Shown here: positions 25,059-33,927 of the stretch, one piece after another
Layout of the letters: every line of letters starts with the position of its first letter
How positions within the stretch are numbered: position 1 is the first letter of the stretch
From: Bacteroidota bacterium
GTDB lineage: Bacteria; Bacteroidota; Bacteroidia; Chitinophagales; Chitinophagaceae
Assembly (NCBI GenBank): GCA_026391455.1
Contig: JAPLEH010000017.1
Span: 1-56,228, forward strand
Direction of reading: 5' to 3'
DNA length: 56,228 nucleotides
Notes under the pieces: model-generated
The model's input: the letters and a program-made list of their open reading frames with translations, nothing else
Told to the model about the DNA's origin: nothing
Database searches by the model: none
Position numbers and translations under genes: made by a program

Positions 25059-25781
25059 TCATTGCATCAGTTGCCGTTTGTACAACTGCACCGTATTTTC
25101 ATATCCCAGGTACAGGGCATCGCAGATCAGGGCATGGCCGATACTCACTTCCAGCGTTTGCGGAATATGCTGAATGAAATAATGCAGGTTGTGCAGGTCG
25201 AGGTCATGACCGGCATTGATGCCCAGCCCCAGTTCGGAGGCTCTTGTTGCAGCGGCAACATAAGGAGCAATGGCCGCTTCTTTTTGCCCACTGGCAAACA
25301 GGCGGGCATATCCTTCTGTATAGAGTTCGATACGATCGGTACCGGTAGCTGCTGCACCTTCCACCATTTGCGGATCCGGATCGCAAAAAATGGAGGTGCG
25401 GATACCGGCCTTATGAAAAACACTGATCATGTCCACCAGGTAATCTTTATGGGTAATGGTATCCCAGCCATGATCGGAAGTAAGTTGTCCTTCTGCATCC
25501 GGCACCAGCGTTACCTGATTGGGTTTGTTTTCGAGTACCAGATCAATGAATTTTTGCTCGCGGCAATTGCCTTCTATATTAAATTCAGTAGTGATCACAT
25601 TTTTAATATCCCGTACATCCGCATAGCGGATATGCCGTTCATCGGGTCGCGGATGTACTGTTATTCCTTCGGCACCGAATTGCTGTGCATCTATCGCGGC
25701 TTTGACCAGATCGGGATTGTTGCCACCACGTGCATTCCGGAGTGTGGCGAATTTGTTGAGATTGACGGAGAGTTTTGTCAT
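25059..25781 (-). CDS. pdxJ: Pyridoxine 5'-phosphate synthase
   Basis: Condenses 3-amino-2-oxopropyl phosphate with deoxyxylulose 5-phosphate in the last ring-closing step of vitamin B6 synthesis. The 240-residue TIM barrel shows [41 protein letters not shown] with the active-site His, [11 protein letters not shown] with the catalytic Glu, [31 protein letters not shown] and [14 protein letters not shown]. It starts 15 bp after the SET-domain gene on the same strand. No pdxA is nearby. Confidence 0.96.
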   Translation of the reverse strand: MTKLSVNLNKFATLRNARGGNNPDLVKAAIDAQQFGAEGITVHPRPDERHIRYADVRDIKNVITTEFNIEGNCREQKFIDLVLENKPNQVTLVPDAEGQLTSDHGWDTITHKDYLVDMISVFHKAGIRTSIFCDPDPQMVEGAAATGTDRIELYTEGYARLFASGQKEAAIAPYVAAATRASELGLGINAGHDLDLHNLHYFIQHIPQTLEVSIGHALICDALYLGYENTVQLYKRQLMQ

Positions 25782-25796
25782 GCCACAAAATTACAA

Positions 25797-26207
25797 TTAA
25801 ATATATCCTCTGCAATTGCGGGCTCCGCAGCGGCAGGGCAGGGTGCCTTCGTGGTGGGTTTCTCCATAGTCGCAGGTAAGCTCTTCTCCTTTTTTGATAT
25901 TCCGGATGGCATAGTATTCCACTTTTTGATAGGCCCTTCGCATAAATACATTGGGGTCGCAGGAATGATTGATAAAGCGCAGTTCATTGCTTTTTACACT
26001 GGCATCGAGGGCGATATCTTCGTTGTCGAATTCCACCATGAATAACACGTTGCCGGGTTGCTGTTTTACTCTTTTTTGTGCTTCCCGGTAGGAGATGATT
26101 TCTCCTTCCATATTGCCGATCTTTTTGCGGGCGGGAATGGATTGTGCGGCATAGGCGCCGGTACCGGCGATCTTACTCTTTTTAATTTCTATTTTGAACC
26201 GGAGCAT
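25797..26207 (-). CDS. SET-domain protein (putative lysine methyltransferase)
   Basis: A compact 136-residue SET protein. Visible motifs are the N-terminal KSKIAGTGAYAAQSIPA, GEIISYREAQKR, the AdoMet/knot-forming ELRFINHSCDPNVFM (NHSC), a Tyr-containing IRNIKKGEELTCDYGET and a post-SET zinc-type CRCGARNCRGYI. All the catalytic elements expected of a SET lysine methyltransferase are present. Substrate unknown; bacterial examples modify ribosomal proteins or host histones. It is followed 15 bp later by pdxJ. Confidence 0.88.
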   Translation of the reverse strand: MLRFKIEIKKSKIAGTGAYAAQSIPARKKIGNMEGEIISYREAQKRVKQQPGNVLFMVEFDNEDIALDASVKSNELRFINHSCDPNVFMRRAYQKVEYYAIRNIKKGEELTCDYGETHHEGTLPCRCGARNCRGYI

Positions 26208-26270
26208 ACGGGCGTGTAGATTTAAGTCACTGATAAAGTGGCATGAAGATAAAAATAATAAGCTTGCGTT

Positions 26271-27059
26271 TTATAATTCTTTCCAGGTATGATCGGCCAG
26301 TAATTGCACTGCGGCCATAAATTTTTTGAAAGGGCCATTGCCGCCCCATTCTTTAGGCGATACCAGAGAGAGCATGAAGCTGTCGTCCTGTTTTTCGTAC
26401 AGGTAATAAGTTTGTCCGATATTGGGCTTAAAGGAAAGACGGGCATTATAGATCATCATTGACAGCTCTTTCCTTTTTTGTATCTCATGGGCCTGTAATG
26501 CGAGCAACTCGATTTGTTTACGAATCTGATCCAGTTGCATATTGGTCTGCTCTTCCATGGCCGTAAGTGCCTTGTGCTTGATGATACCCTCTTCATTGGG
26601 CTTTATCACCGCACCGGATACGGAAGCGGAGTAGGGTAATACGCTCAATTGCTTGTGATAGATCTCGGTATTGGTATAAGCACTGCCATCATTTTTATGG
26701 CCCTGTTGTGTTATTTTAAGATAGCCATTGGGTAAAATCTCATGTGCTACATGCAACACCACTTCCCCTTTTTTATAAAAGTGGATCTCAAAATTGATCC
26801 CATCAGGAAAACTGGCCTGTACTTTATCTGCCAGTGCTGTATCGGAAAAGTCGTTGAGTGCCCCGTCGGCCAAGAGGGAATATACGGAAGAGTAGGCCTG
26901 GTTTTCGAGCGTGACCCAATTGTGAAAGATCTTTAATTCCTTACTGTCGGGTACAGATTCAATCTTATAAATACCGCTTTTGGGACGGTCCCCGTTCTCA
27001 TAAGTGCCTTTTTCGGGAAAAAGCTGCCAGGAAGCCAGAAAATTATATGCCTGTACCAT
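26271..27059 (-). CDS. DUF2452-like protein with an added N-terminal domain
   Basis: A 262-residue protein from the ATG at 27059. The C-terminal third (about 175-262) has a helix of Gln/Glu-rich residues, then IGQTYYLYEKQDDSFMLSLVSPKEWGGNGPFKKFMAAVQLLADHTW, which matches the DUF2452 pattern (YxLYE...SPxEWG...W). The N-terminal 150 residues form a separate beta-rich region (ASWQLFPEKGTYENGDRPKSGIYKIE, HNWVTLENQAYSSVYSLLADG). The longer open frame begins 53 codons earlier, but its extra part is basic and low in sense, so the inner ATG next to MVQAYNFLASWQLFP is preferred. Function unknown. Confidence 0.7.
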   Translation of the reverse strand: MVQAYNFLASWQLFPEKGTYENGDRPKSGIYKIESVPDSKELKIFHNWVTLENQAYSSVYSLLADGALNDFSDTALADKVQASFPDGINFEIHFYKKGEVVLHVAHEILPNGYLKITQQGHKNDGSAYTNTEIYHKQLSVLPYSASVSGAVIKPNEEGIIKHKALTAMEEQTNMQLDQIRKQIELLALQAHEIQKRKELSMMIYNARLSFKPNIGQTYYLYEKQDDSFMLSLVSPKEWGGNGPFKKFMAAVQLLADHTWKEL

Positions 27060-27201
27060 AGTTTGATGAGATGCGGGCTGCCTGGGAAATGTGGAGGTAG
27101 CGCCTTTTTGACCCGCAAAGGTTTTGATTTTGACGGATATAACAAAAGATAAGTCCTTTTGTTTGGTATATTTTTTAACAGGGGGAGAGCCAGGCCTTAT
27201 A

Positions 27202-27209
27202 TATCTTTG
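27202..27209 (+). promoter_or_regulatory. -7 element TATCTTTG and overlapping inverted repeat before the M48 gene
   Basis: TATCTTTG fits TAnnTTTG, 18 nt before the ATG at 27228. Immediately after it, TTGGTC (27211-27216) and GACCAA (27223-27228) form an inverted repeat around A6; the last base is the A of the start codon. The predicted transcription start falls inside this repeat, so it could be an operator. Confidence 0.55.
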
Positions 27210-27227
27210 TTTGGTCAAAAAAGACCA

Positions 27228-28298
27228 ATGAAAAGTTATTTTGCTTCATTTGTTCAGTCGCCCGGAGCAGCGCCGGTGGAAGCCACCGTATTGGTGTTTG
27301 ATAAGAACATCAGTATAGGTTATCGCCGGGAAGATGGCAGTAATGTTATGCTGAACTGGCCATTGAAAGAACTGAATGTGCATGCTGATTTCGGCCGTCA
27401 GGGTACCCGTATCACACATGCCCAACAGGCCGGTGAAGTTTCCATTGAGGGAAAAGAGGCGGCAGCGTATATTAACCAGTTGCTGGCAGAACGGCAAAAG
27501 CCCTGGCATCAACGAAGCAGCGGTAAGGAATGGGTTCGAAACTCGATACTTTTCCTGGGTATCATTGGTGTGCTGGTATCTCTCTACCTGCTGATCGTAC
27601 CCTGGTTGTCGGAAAAAATGGCCTCCCGGGTATCTGTAAAAACGGAACAACAATTGGGTGATGCCGTATATGATGCCATGGATTTTTCCGCATTGGAAGA
27701 TAAGCAGGCTACGATGGTGATCAATGATTTTTTTGCAGCCATGAAAGTACCCACCAGTTATTCCATTCGTATCAGTGTGGTGAATGATAATGTGGTGAAT
27801 GCTTTTGCATTACCCGGTGGCAGGATTGTGGTGTATAGTGCTTTGTTGAAACAGATCACCACCTACCCGGAGCTGGCAGCGTTGTTGAGTCATGAGTTTA
27901 CCCATGTGAATAACAAGCACGCCACGAAATCCATTTTCCGCCGGTTGGGCTCCAAAGTTTTCCTGAGTATTTTATTCGGAAGATTTGGTACGGTTACCTC
28001 CGTACTGGTCAATCATGCGGATGATTTGAAATCATTGACGTACTCCCGTAAACTGGAAAAAGAAGCAGATGTGGAAGGGCTGGCATTGCTTACCGAACGA
28101 AAGATCGATCCGCAGGGGTTCACCGACCTGTTTGAACATCTCAAGGCATCAGCACCACTAAACAGTATGCCGGAATTTCTGGCCAGTCACCCGGACGTGG
28201 ATAAACGAATCGCTTATGTACAGGAAAAAGCAAAGGGCGCAACGGTCGCTGAAAATGAAGAACTAAAAGCTATTTTTGATAAACTAAAAAGCAAATAA
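27228..28298 (+). CDS. M48 family zinc metallopeptidase
   Basis: A 356-residue membrane-anchored protease. An N-terminal domain of about 100 residues (cytoplasmic, beta-rich: VLVFDKNISIGYRREDG) precedes one transmembrane helix (about 105-127). The periplasmic catalytic domain has the zinc motif HEFTH at residues 222-226, the third ligand in SRKLEKEADVEGL and the usual VNAFALPGGRIVVYSALL upstream strand. The start was moved from the longest frame to the ATG after the promoter at 27202. YbjQ and a thioredoxin-like gene follow closely, making a three-gene operon probably devoted to envelope quality control. Confidence 0.92.
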   Translation: MKSYFASFVQSPGAAPVEATVLVFDKNISIGYRREDGSNVMLNWPLKELNVHADFGRQGTRITHAQQAGEVSIEGKEAAAYINQLLAERQKPWHQRSSGKEWVRNSILFLGIIGVLVSLYLLIVPWLSEKMASRVSVKTEQQLGDAVYDAMDFSALEDKQATMVINDFFAAMKVPTSYSIRISVVNDNVVNAFALPGGRIVVYSALLKQITTYPELAALLSHEFTHVNNKHATKSIFRRLGSKVFLSILFGRFGTVTSVLVNHADDLKSLTYSRKLEKEADVEGLALLTERKIDPQGFTDLFEHLKASAPLNSMPEFLASHPDVDKRIAYVQEKAKGATVAENEELKAIFDKLKSK

Positions 28299-28299
28299 C

Positions 28300-28617
28300 A
28301 TGTTAATCACCACAACAAGTACAGTAGAAGGAAAACCAGTAAAAGATTACCTGGGTGTCATCAATGCGCAAAGCATTATCGGCGCTAATATTTTCAAAGA
28401 TATTTTTGCCGGCCTCCGCGATGTATTTGGCGGACGGAGTAAAACATATGAAAAAGTATTGGAGCAGGCCAAAGAGGACGCGCTCCGTGAATTGTCAGAA
28501 AAAGCACAGGCTATGGGTGCCAATGGTATTTTGGGAGTAGATCTGGATTTTGAAACCGTCGGAAGCGGTGGCAGTATGCTGATGGTGATCGCTACCGGAA
28601 CGGCAGTGCGTTTATAA
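28300..28617 (+). CDS. YbjQ/DUF74 family protein
   Basis: A 105-residue cytoplasmic protein of the YbjQ (UPF0145) family: LITTTSTVEGKPVKDYLGVINAQSIIGANIFKDIFAGLRDVFGGRSKTYEKVL, then ALRELSEKAQAMGANGILGVDLDFETVG. The family forms pentamers and has been linked to metal or small-molecule binding, but no activity is established. One base separates it from the M48 gene, so the two are translated from one mRNA. Confidence 0.93.
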   Translation: MLITTTSTVEGKPVKDYLGVINAQSIIGANIFKDIFAGLRDVFGGRSKTYEKVLEQAKEDALRELSEKAQAMGANGILGVDLDFETVGSGGSMLMVIATGTAVRL

Positions 28618-28635
28618 TTAAACCCCTTATACGAA

Positions 28636-29193
28636 ATGAAAAAAACAGCAGCAACTTTATTGTTGCTAATCCTGCTCCACGTTGTTTCAGCAGGTCAGCA
28701 GGTAAATGGAGTGCCGGATACCAAACAGATCATGGCGGATGCGTATGCAAAAGCACAGCGTGAAAAGAAAAGTGTATTCGTAATGTTTCATGCGTCCTGG
28801 TGTACATGGTGTCAAAAAATGGATGCCAGTATGAAGGATCCGGCCTGCAGTACCTTCTTCGATCAGCAGTTTGTAATGGTACACCTGGTAGTGGATGAAG
28901 CGAAAGATAAAAAGCAACTGGAAACGCCTGGTGCTGCTGATATGCGTAAGCAATACGGAGGTGAAGGCCAGGGTATTCCCTATTGGCTAATGTTTGATCG
29001 CAATGGGAAACTGATCAGTGATTCCAAGCTACATACCGCTGCGGATAAAAATGATTTTGGTGAAAATGTAGGTTGCCCGGCTTCAGCAGCCGAAGTTGAT
29101 TTTTTTATCGGTGCGTTGAAAAAGTGTACGCTGCTTTCCGCCGAACAGGAATCAGCCATAAGGGAAAGATTCCGGAAGAATGAAGTACAATGA
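28636..29193 (+). CDS. Exported thioredoxin-like protein
   Basis: A 185-residue periplasmic protein. Signal peptide to about residue 20; thioredoxin fold with the SVFVMFHASWCTWCQKMD segment, giving a C56-T-W-C59 redox motif of the Thioredoxin_7/DUF255-like class rather than CGPC. A later IPYWLMFDRNGK segment supplies the cis-Pro. Third gene of the M48 operon, 18 bp after YbjQ. A disulfide-reducing or chaperone role for envelope proteins is likely from family knowledge. Confidence 0.88.
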   Translation: MKKTAATLLLLILLHVVSAGQQVNGVPDTKQIMADAYAKAQREKKSVFVMFHASWCTWCQKMDASMKDPACSTFFDQQFVMVHLVVDEAKDKKQLETPGAADMRKQYGGEGQGIPYWLMFDRNGKLISDSKLHTAADKNDFGENVGCPASAAEVDFFIGALKKCTLLSAEQESAIRERFRKNEVQ

Positions 29194-29227
29194 TGCGAAT
29201 CGAAAATAACGGGGTGGTGATGCTGTC

Positions 29228-31837
29228 TTACCGGATAAGTGTCACCACTCCTTTTTCAAAGTAAGCTTTGCCCATATAATCAATAGCTTTTACCATCCAC
29301 ACAAAGGTGCCGGATGATTGCGGTTGCCCGTTCACCAGACCATCCCAACCTTTTGCATTTGATACACTGCTGAATAATAATTGCCCCCAGCGGTTATAAA
29401 TACGGAAATACTCAATCTCTTTCATACCTGCTGAAATGGGACGGAGAATATCGTTCAGGCCATCATTGTTTGGTGTAAATCCTGTTGGCACAAAAACTAC
29501 CGGACCTGCACGGAATACTTTCACCCATACATACGCGGAATCCTTACAGCCGTATGAATCGGAACCGATCACTTTATACCGGATACCTGCAGAAGGTTCG
29601 TTGTAGATCGCTGTCGGATTATCAATGAAAACATTGGAAAGACCGATGGCCGGACTCCAGCTATAATTTTCAGCACCGGTTGCTTGCAGATGCAGGGGTT
29701 GGCCGATCACTACAGCGGTATCATGTCCGGCGCTTACGCGCATTTTTGGAAGCACGGTCACTGTCATGGTATCCCTGCCGGGTTTAGGGCAGCCCTTTGT
29801 ATCGAATGCTGTAAGAATAAAATCAAGTGTACGGGGAGGGTATGCCAGGGTTTGTAACACAGTGGGCGCATTTACGCGCGATGGGGGCGACCATTGCCAG
29901 CTACTTCCGTCGGTTGTGCCGGAAAGCAGTGCTGCCTTGTTATAGCAGATCACCTGATCGGGTCCTGCATTCACCGCCGGATAGGGGATGGGTGTTACCC
30001 GAATCTGGTCGGTAGCCACACAGCCACCAATAGTAGCGGTAACGGTATAATCGGTTATTGTATGAGTAATGGCCAATGGAAATTTGACCAAAGGGTTGAT
30101 AAAATTGGCAGCAGGTGTCCAGGCGTACTGAAGTCCGTCTGACCGGACGCGTAATTGTATGGTGTCGCCTTTACAGATCGTAGTGTCGCTCATGGCGGAA
30201 AGCGTTACATGGTCTACTACATTCACCTTTACAGAATCACGATTCTTACATCCATTGTCATCTATATCCACATAATAGGTGGTGGTGGTAATTGGCGAAA
30301 CGGTAGGAGTGGCCGTATTCGCATTGATGATATTAATAGGCGGCGTCCAGGAAAATGTTCCGGATCCACCCGCAAGAAGTGTCAGCACATCATTGACACA
30401 GATCAGTGTATCCCGAAAGGCCAGGGCGATGGGAGGTCTGTCGATAATGGTGATCGTTTTGATCACCGTATCCCTGCATCCTTTGGTATCGGTGGCAATC
30501 AGGCGTACATTTTTTGTGCCCATTGTGGGATAGGTATAGGTGGGATGTTGTAGCGTTGATATATCAGATATAACGGTCGGTTCGCCAAAGTCCCAGGTCC
30601 AAGTATCCGGAACGCCGTATACGGATGTGGTGAAATCACGAAACAGGGTGGGCTTGGTAAAACAGATGCCCTGTGATGAAAAATCGGGATGGAAGCCGGG
30701 AAATACTTTAATGGTGGATTCCGATGAATCAGCGCATTGCTGGTTGCGGTTGATGACCAGTTTGATGGTAAAAACACCGATGGAAGGGAATGTATAGGTC
30801 ATGACAAAACCGGCCGTGGTATGAATGACTGATCCGGTGTTGTCTTTGATCTCCCAGTCCTGTGTAAGTATGAGGGGGCTTACCGACAGATTGGTGATGG
30901 AGATCGTTTGTGTGTTTTTACAGAGATAATATTCTGGAAGCAGGGAAGCCGAAGCTACATTACAATCTGCCACATTGATCTGCAGGTCTTTTCGCTGTAC
31001 TGCAATGACGGAACCATTTCGTATCTCTTCCACGCATATGGTTACCACATAGATACCCCCATTGGGAGCGAGGCCTGTAATAAGTCCGGTAGTGGCATCA
31101 ATGGAAACAGCATTACCGAGTGGCCGATCCTGGTCAAAGTCGGGGAAGTTATAGGGAACAGGAGGATAGGGTGGGGCGTTGGGTGGAACCGATGTGCCAC
31201 CACCGGTTGTGGTGCTGTTGAAGGCGCTGCAAAAGGAATAACGAAGTTGGTCGCCATCTGCATCCTGTGCGCCAAAACTGTAATTGAAATTGTTGCCGGC
31301 ACATACAATCACCAGGTCGTTGCCATCAAATGTGGCACTGTTGTTTTGGGGGCCGCTCACTACCGCATTGATACCCGGAATTTCAGCAGTATAAGTAGCG
31401 CCTACATTACCGGATCCGGTAAGATTGTTAATACCATTGATACGGTAATTGACCTGGCTGGCTATTACATATCCCTCCTGGCTGGCAGGTAAGGATACAC
31501 TGAAAGTATAGAAGGCGATATCATAACAAACTTCCGGCGGATTGCTGATGCAGGGATCCGGATTGGTAATACTGATCGTGGTGGTATTGTCAATCGAAAC
31601 CTGGTAATCGTTGACCCTTGCGCCGGTGCCTTTATCAAAAATAGAGATGATGATCGGGTTGGGAAACTGGCGACCACTTCCGCAACGTTGAAATAGTTTA
31701 AGTGTAACGGTATACTGATAATTGGAGCCGCTCACCCCATCCCAGGTATAATACATTTCCCCGCCGGTAATATGACTGGCATTTAATTCGGTAGTCAGCA
31801 AAAGTGCCAACAAAATATAAAGGAAGCGGGGTTTCAA
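29228..31837 (-). CDS. Large PKD-domain T9SS type B surface protein
   Basis: An 869-residue secreted protein. Signal peptide (to about residue 20), an N-terminal domain starting HITGGEMYYTWDGVSGSNYQYTVTLKL that is common at the N-termini of gliding-motility-associated giants, cadherin/PKD-like units (a clear PKD at about 390-465 with TWTWDFGEP and ATDTKGCRDTV), several Ig-like units with CKN/CKD starts, and the type B C-terminal domain (FVPTGFTPNNDGLNDIL ... FEKGVVTLIR). It is presumably exported by the type IX system and surface-exposed as an adhesin. No PorP/SprF gene adjoins it, unlike the type B protein at 18745. A 16-bp palindrome lies 12 bp before its start codon. Confidence 0.9.
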   Translation of the reverse strand: MKPRFLYILLALLLTTELNASHITGGEMYYTWDGVSGSNYQYTVTLKLFQRCGSGRQFPNPIIISIFDKGTGARVNDYQVSIDNTTTISITNPDPCISNPPEVCYDIAFYTFSVSLPASQEGYVIASQVNYRINGINNLTGSGNVGATYTAEIPGINAVVSGPQNNSATFDGNDLVIVCAGNNFNYSFGAQDADGDQLRYSFCSAFNSTTTGGGTSVPPNAPPYPPVPYNFPDFDQDRPLGNAVSIDATTGLITGLAPNGGIYVVTICVEEIRNGSVIAVQRKDLQINVADCNVASASLLPEYYLCKNTQTISITNLSVSPLILTQDWEIKDNTGSVIHTTAGFVMTYTFPSIGVFTIKLVINRNQQCADSSESTIKVFPGFHPDFSSQGICFTKPTLFRDFTTSVYGVPDTWTWDFGEPTVISDISTLQHPTYTYPTMGTKNVRLIATDTKGCRDTVIKTITIIDRPPIALAFRDTLICVNDVLTLLAGGSGTFSWTPPINIINANTATPTVSPITTTTYYVDIDDNGCKNRDSVKVNVVDHVTLSAMSDTTICKGDTIQLRVRSDGLQYAWTPAANFINPLVKFPLAITHTITDYTVTATIGGCVATDQIRVTPIPYPAVNAGPDQVICYNKAALLSGTTDGSSWQWSPPSRVNAPTVLQTLAYPPRTLDFILTAFDTKGCPKPGRDTMTVTVLPKMRVSAGHDTAVVIGQPLHLQATGAENYSWSPAIGLSNVFIDNPTAIYNEPSAGIRYKVIGSDSYGCKDSAYVWVKVFRAGPVVFVPTGFTPNNDGLNDILRPISAGMKEIEYFRIYNRWGQLLFSSVSNAKGWDGLVNGQPQSSGTFVWMVKAIDYMGKAYFEKGVVTLIR

Positions 31838-31848
31838 AATAGGCAGGT

Positions 31849-31864
31849 GTATCTTTAAAGATAC
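31849..31864 (-). promoter_or_regulatory. Palindrome GTATCTTTAAAGATAC in front of the PKD gene
   Basis: A perfect 16-bp palindrome containing the -7-like TATCTTTA on both strands, 12 nt upstream of the minus-strand ATG. It could be a symmetric promoter/operator; the last base deviates from the TAnnTTTG consensus. Confidence 0.4.
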
Positions 31865-31905
31865 TTAAAAAACGCAGTACATGTGCCCCGGGTTGCCCCC
31901 TTCGA

Positions 31906-32526
31906 TCAAGGCATGTATTTATCCAGTTTGTTGGGTAGCAGGTAGAGTACCGGCGTAATCACATAGATAATGAGGCTGATATACGGGAACCAGAATGAAA
32001 TCAGAATGGCAATTCCGTATACCACTGGTGAAAGCAGGAATAATGTGCGTGCTTCTTTTCTTACTTCATCGTTCAGTTCTATTTCCATCAGGGATTTACG
32101 ACGAACACCATAAAGCCATTGTGCATAGAGAGTAAGATTACAAAGGCTCAGGTTGAGACCATATACCAGTATGGATTGCCATTGTACCTGCTGGGCCAGA
32201 AAGCGGGTGCTAAAAGGTACGAGGCAAACCACCATATAAAATAATACGCCAAGGAAAATAAAATAACGGTTGGTTCGGGCGATGAATTCAAACATCATCC
32301 GGTGGCCGAACCACATGATACCCAATACAACAAAGCTGATCATATAACAGAGCAGGCCGGGCCAGGTATGCTGGAGGGCTGCTGTAAAACCCGCCCAGCC
32401 ACCCGAGATCATTTTTGGGAGTTCCAGCTCAATGACGAGTATGGTCATGGCCACGCTAAAAATTCCATCGCCCAGGGCTTCCAGGCGGCCAGACAGCATG
32501 GGGAGTTTCTTGATTGGGGAACTCAT
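31906..32526 (-). CDS. TMEM175/DUF1211 family membrane protein (putative K+ channel)
   Basis: A 206-residue membrane protein with about six hydrophobic helices. The first helix begins RLEALGDGIFSVAMTILVIELELP, the hallmark of the TMEM175 family, whose bacterial members are potassium-permeable channels with a hydrophobic Ile/Leu gate. The usual RxxxFSD signature here reads R-LEA-LGD, that is Phe-Ser replaced by Leu-Gly, so ion selectivity may differ. The ATG at 32526 was chosen because it starts directly before this helix; the longest frame adds 26 unlikely residues. It lies downstream of nothing on its strand and next to the PKD protein gene (68 bp). Confidence 0.85.
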   Translation of the reverse strand: MSSPIKKLPMLSGRLEALGDGIFSVAMTILVIELELPKMISGGWAGFTAALQHTWPGLLCYMISFVVLGIMWFGHRMMFEFIARTNRYFIFLGVLFYMVVCLVPFSTRFLAQQVQWQSILVYGLNLSLCNLTLYAQWLYGVRRKSLMEIELNDEVRKEARTLFLLSPVVYGIAILISFWFPYISLIIYVITPVLYLLPNKLDKYMP

Positions 32527-32700
32527 GCACCTAAGATAAATTAATTTTGAAAGATCAGCATTGCCTTTGGCGAAATGTATACTGGAGCTGCAACCTATGG
32601 CCATTTTTAACGGTCTGACTGATTCCGGTACTGCGGAAATGATTAATTTTATACGGATGAATACCTGCGGTTTCGATACTGCTGATTAAAACCCACGACA

Positions 32701-33207
32701 ATGCGAGTAGTAACTTTTTTGACCCTTTCTTTCTTTTTTCTGGTTCCGATGGCCACTATGGCTCAGGAGTGTAAGCTGATCAGAGAAACTGACCCTTATA
32801 CCAAACAGACAAAGCTGACAACCGGTTTTGTACATGTGGATGGGGGCTCCATTTCGATTGATGCAGACAGTAAAGAGATTATCGTATTGTTTTCACTCGA
32901 CGGGCCGGAAAAATGTTTTGATGATAACTCCACCGCCGAAGTATACTTTGAAGGACTGAAGTCAAAAACACTCAGCCGCAACCAGGGTACCATGAATTGC
33001 GAAGGACTGTTTCAATTTGTATTCCGCAATTCCAACAGCAATCCTACCACCATGCTGCAACGAATCATGACCAAAAAGATGACGCATATTATTTTTACCG
33101 GTAACGGGAAAAAACCGGTTACGGTAACCATTGGCCCGGCTGAACAGGAATCGCTGATGGCATTGGCCACCTGTTTGGTGAATGAGGCGAAGACGCTGAT
33201 CAAATAG
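32701..33207 (+). CDS. Secreted hypothetical protein
   Basis: Not recognised. 168 residues with a signal peptide (MRVVTFLTLSFFFLVPMATMAQ) and a mature domain containing three Cys (ECKLIRETDPYTKQTKLTTGFV, EKCFDDNS, MNCEGLFQF). The pattern KLIRETDPYTKQTKLTTGFVHVDGGSISID suggests an antiparallel beta domain found in small Bacteroidota envelope proteins. No catalytic motif is apparent. Isolated gene, divergent from the TMEM175-like gene. Confidence 0.7.
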   Translation: MRVVTFLTLSFFFLVPMATMAQECKLIRETDPYTKQTKLTTGFVHVDGGSISIDADSKEIIVLFSLDGPEKCFDDNSTAEVYFEGLKSKTLSRNQGTMNCEGLFQFVFRNSNSNPTTMLQRIMTKKMTHIIFTGNGKKPVTVTIGPAEQESLMALATCLVNEAKTLIK

Positions 33208-33927
33208 CTATACTTAGTTCATTTCTTCAAAAAAAATATTTCTCCACTCTTTTTTTCAAAGGGTAAAAAGCGAAGTTTTTACGTAAGTAAAAAGACTTGC
33301 GTTATACGTATTTGCGTCTATGTTTAAATTTTTCTGAATTTTATCATAGAGATATTCCCATTATTTTTAACATAGCCGGAGGCTATACGAGCTGTTACGA
33401 TTGATCAGATGTCAGGATGTTTTTATTATTTTTCATCCGTTGGGTGAAAAAAAGTGAAAGTGAGAAAATTATATTGAATCCTCTGGTCTCATGTTTAAAA
33501 GGCATGTTCACAGTCGCATTACTTCTGCTTGAAATGGTGATGATCCTTCGATCTCTTAGTTGGCATTTTCGATTATTTCCTGCCGCCATCGACCCACCTG
33601 CTATCATTGATATCTTCTGTTACTCTAAAGCATTACTTCCATATAGTGCCATACAGCATTTTTCTAGGGATGCTGTGATGAAAGGGAAAATATCGGAACC
33701 GGACATCAAAGGGGGCAAACGATTTTTAATTAATAAACTAGCATTACTGTTATGGCTATATCCATCATATTACCGTAAACGAAAGACGGTTCTTCCGGCT
33801 TTACCAACTAACTATTGGTAAGCCTTCAGGATATTTTATTTCTGATAAATGGGCAGCTATCTGATACAGAGAAGAGTGAAGGGGCTTGAACCAATATCCT
33901 GACAGAAACATAAAAAACTTTATTGAG
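33208..33927. other. 720-bp gene-poor region before the TPR histidine kinase
   Basis: AT-rich. An open frame at 33417-33821 gives a protein without recognisable features and is not supported. Notable structure: inverted repeat TTTTTAC/GTAAAAA at 33276-33293 containing ACGTAAGT; and TCAGGATATT (33826-33835) with its exact reverse complement AATATCCTGA (33893-33902) just upstream of the kinase. The ATCCTG motif also recurs in the non-coding region on the far side of the kinase/regulator pair. Confidence 0.5.

Noticed and set aside
33417-33821. 134-residue open frame before the TPR histidine kinase
   Set aside because: Composition is that of translated AT-rich DNA, no recognisable motif, no promoter element and no family pattern; an opposing frame is equally long in part.
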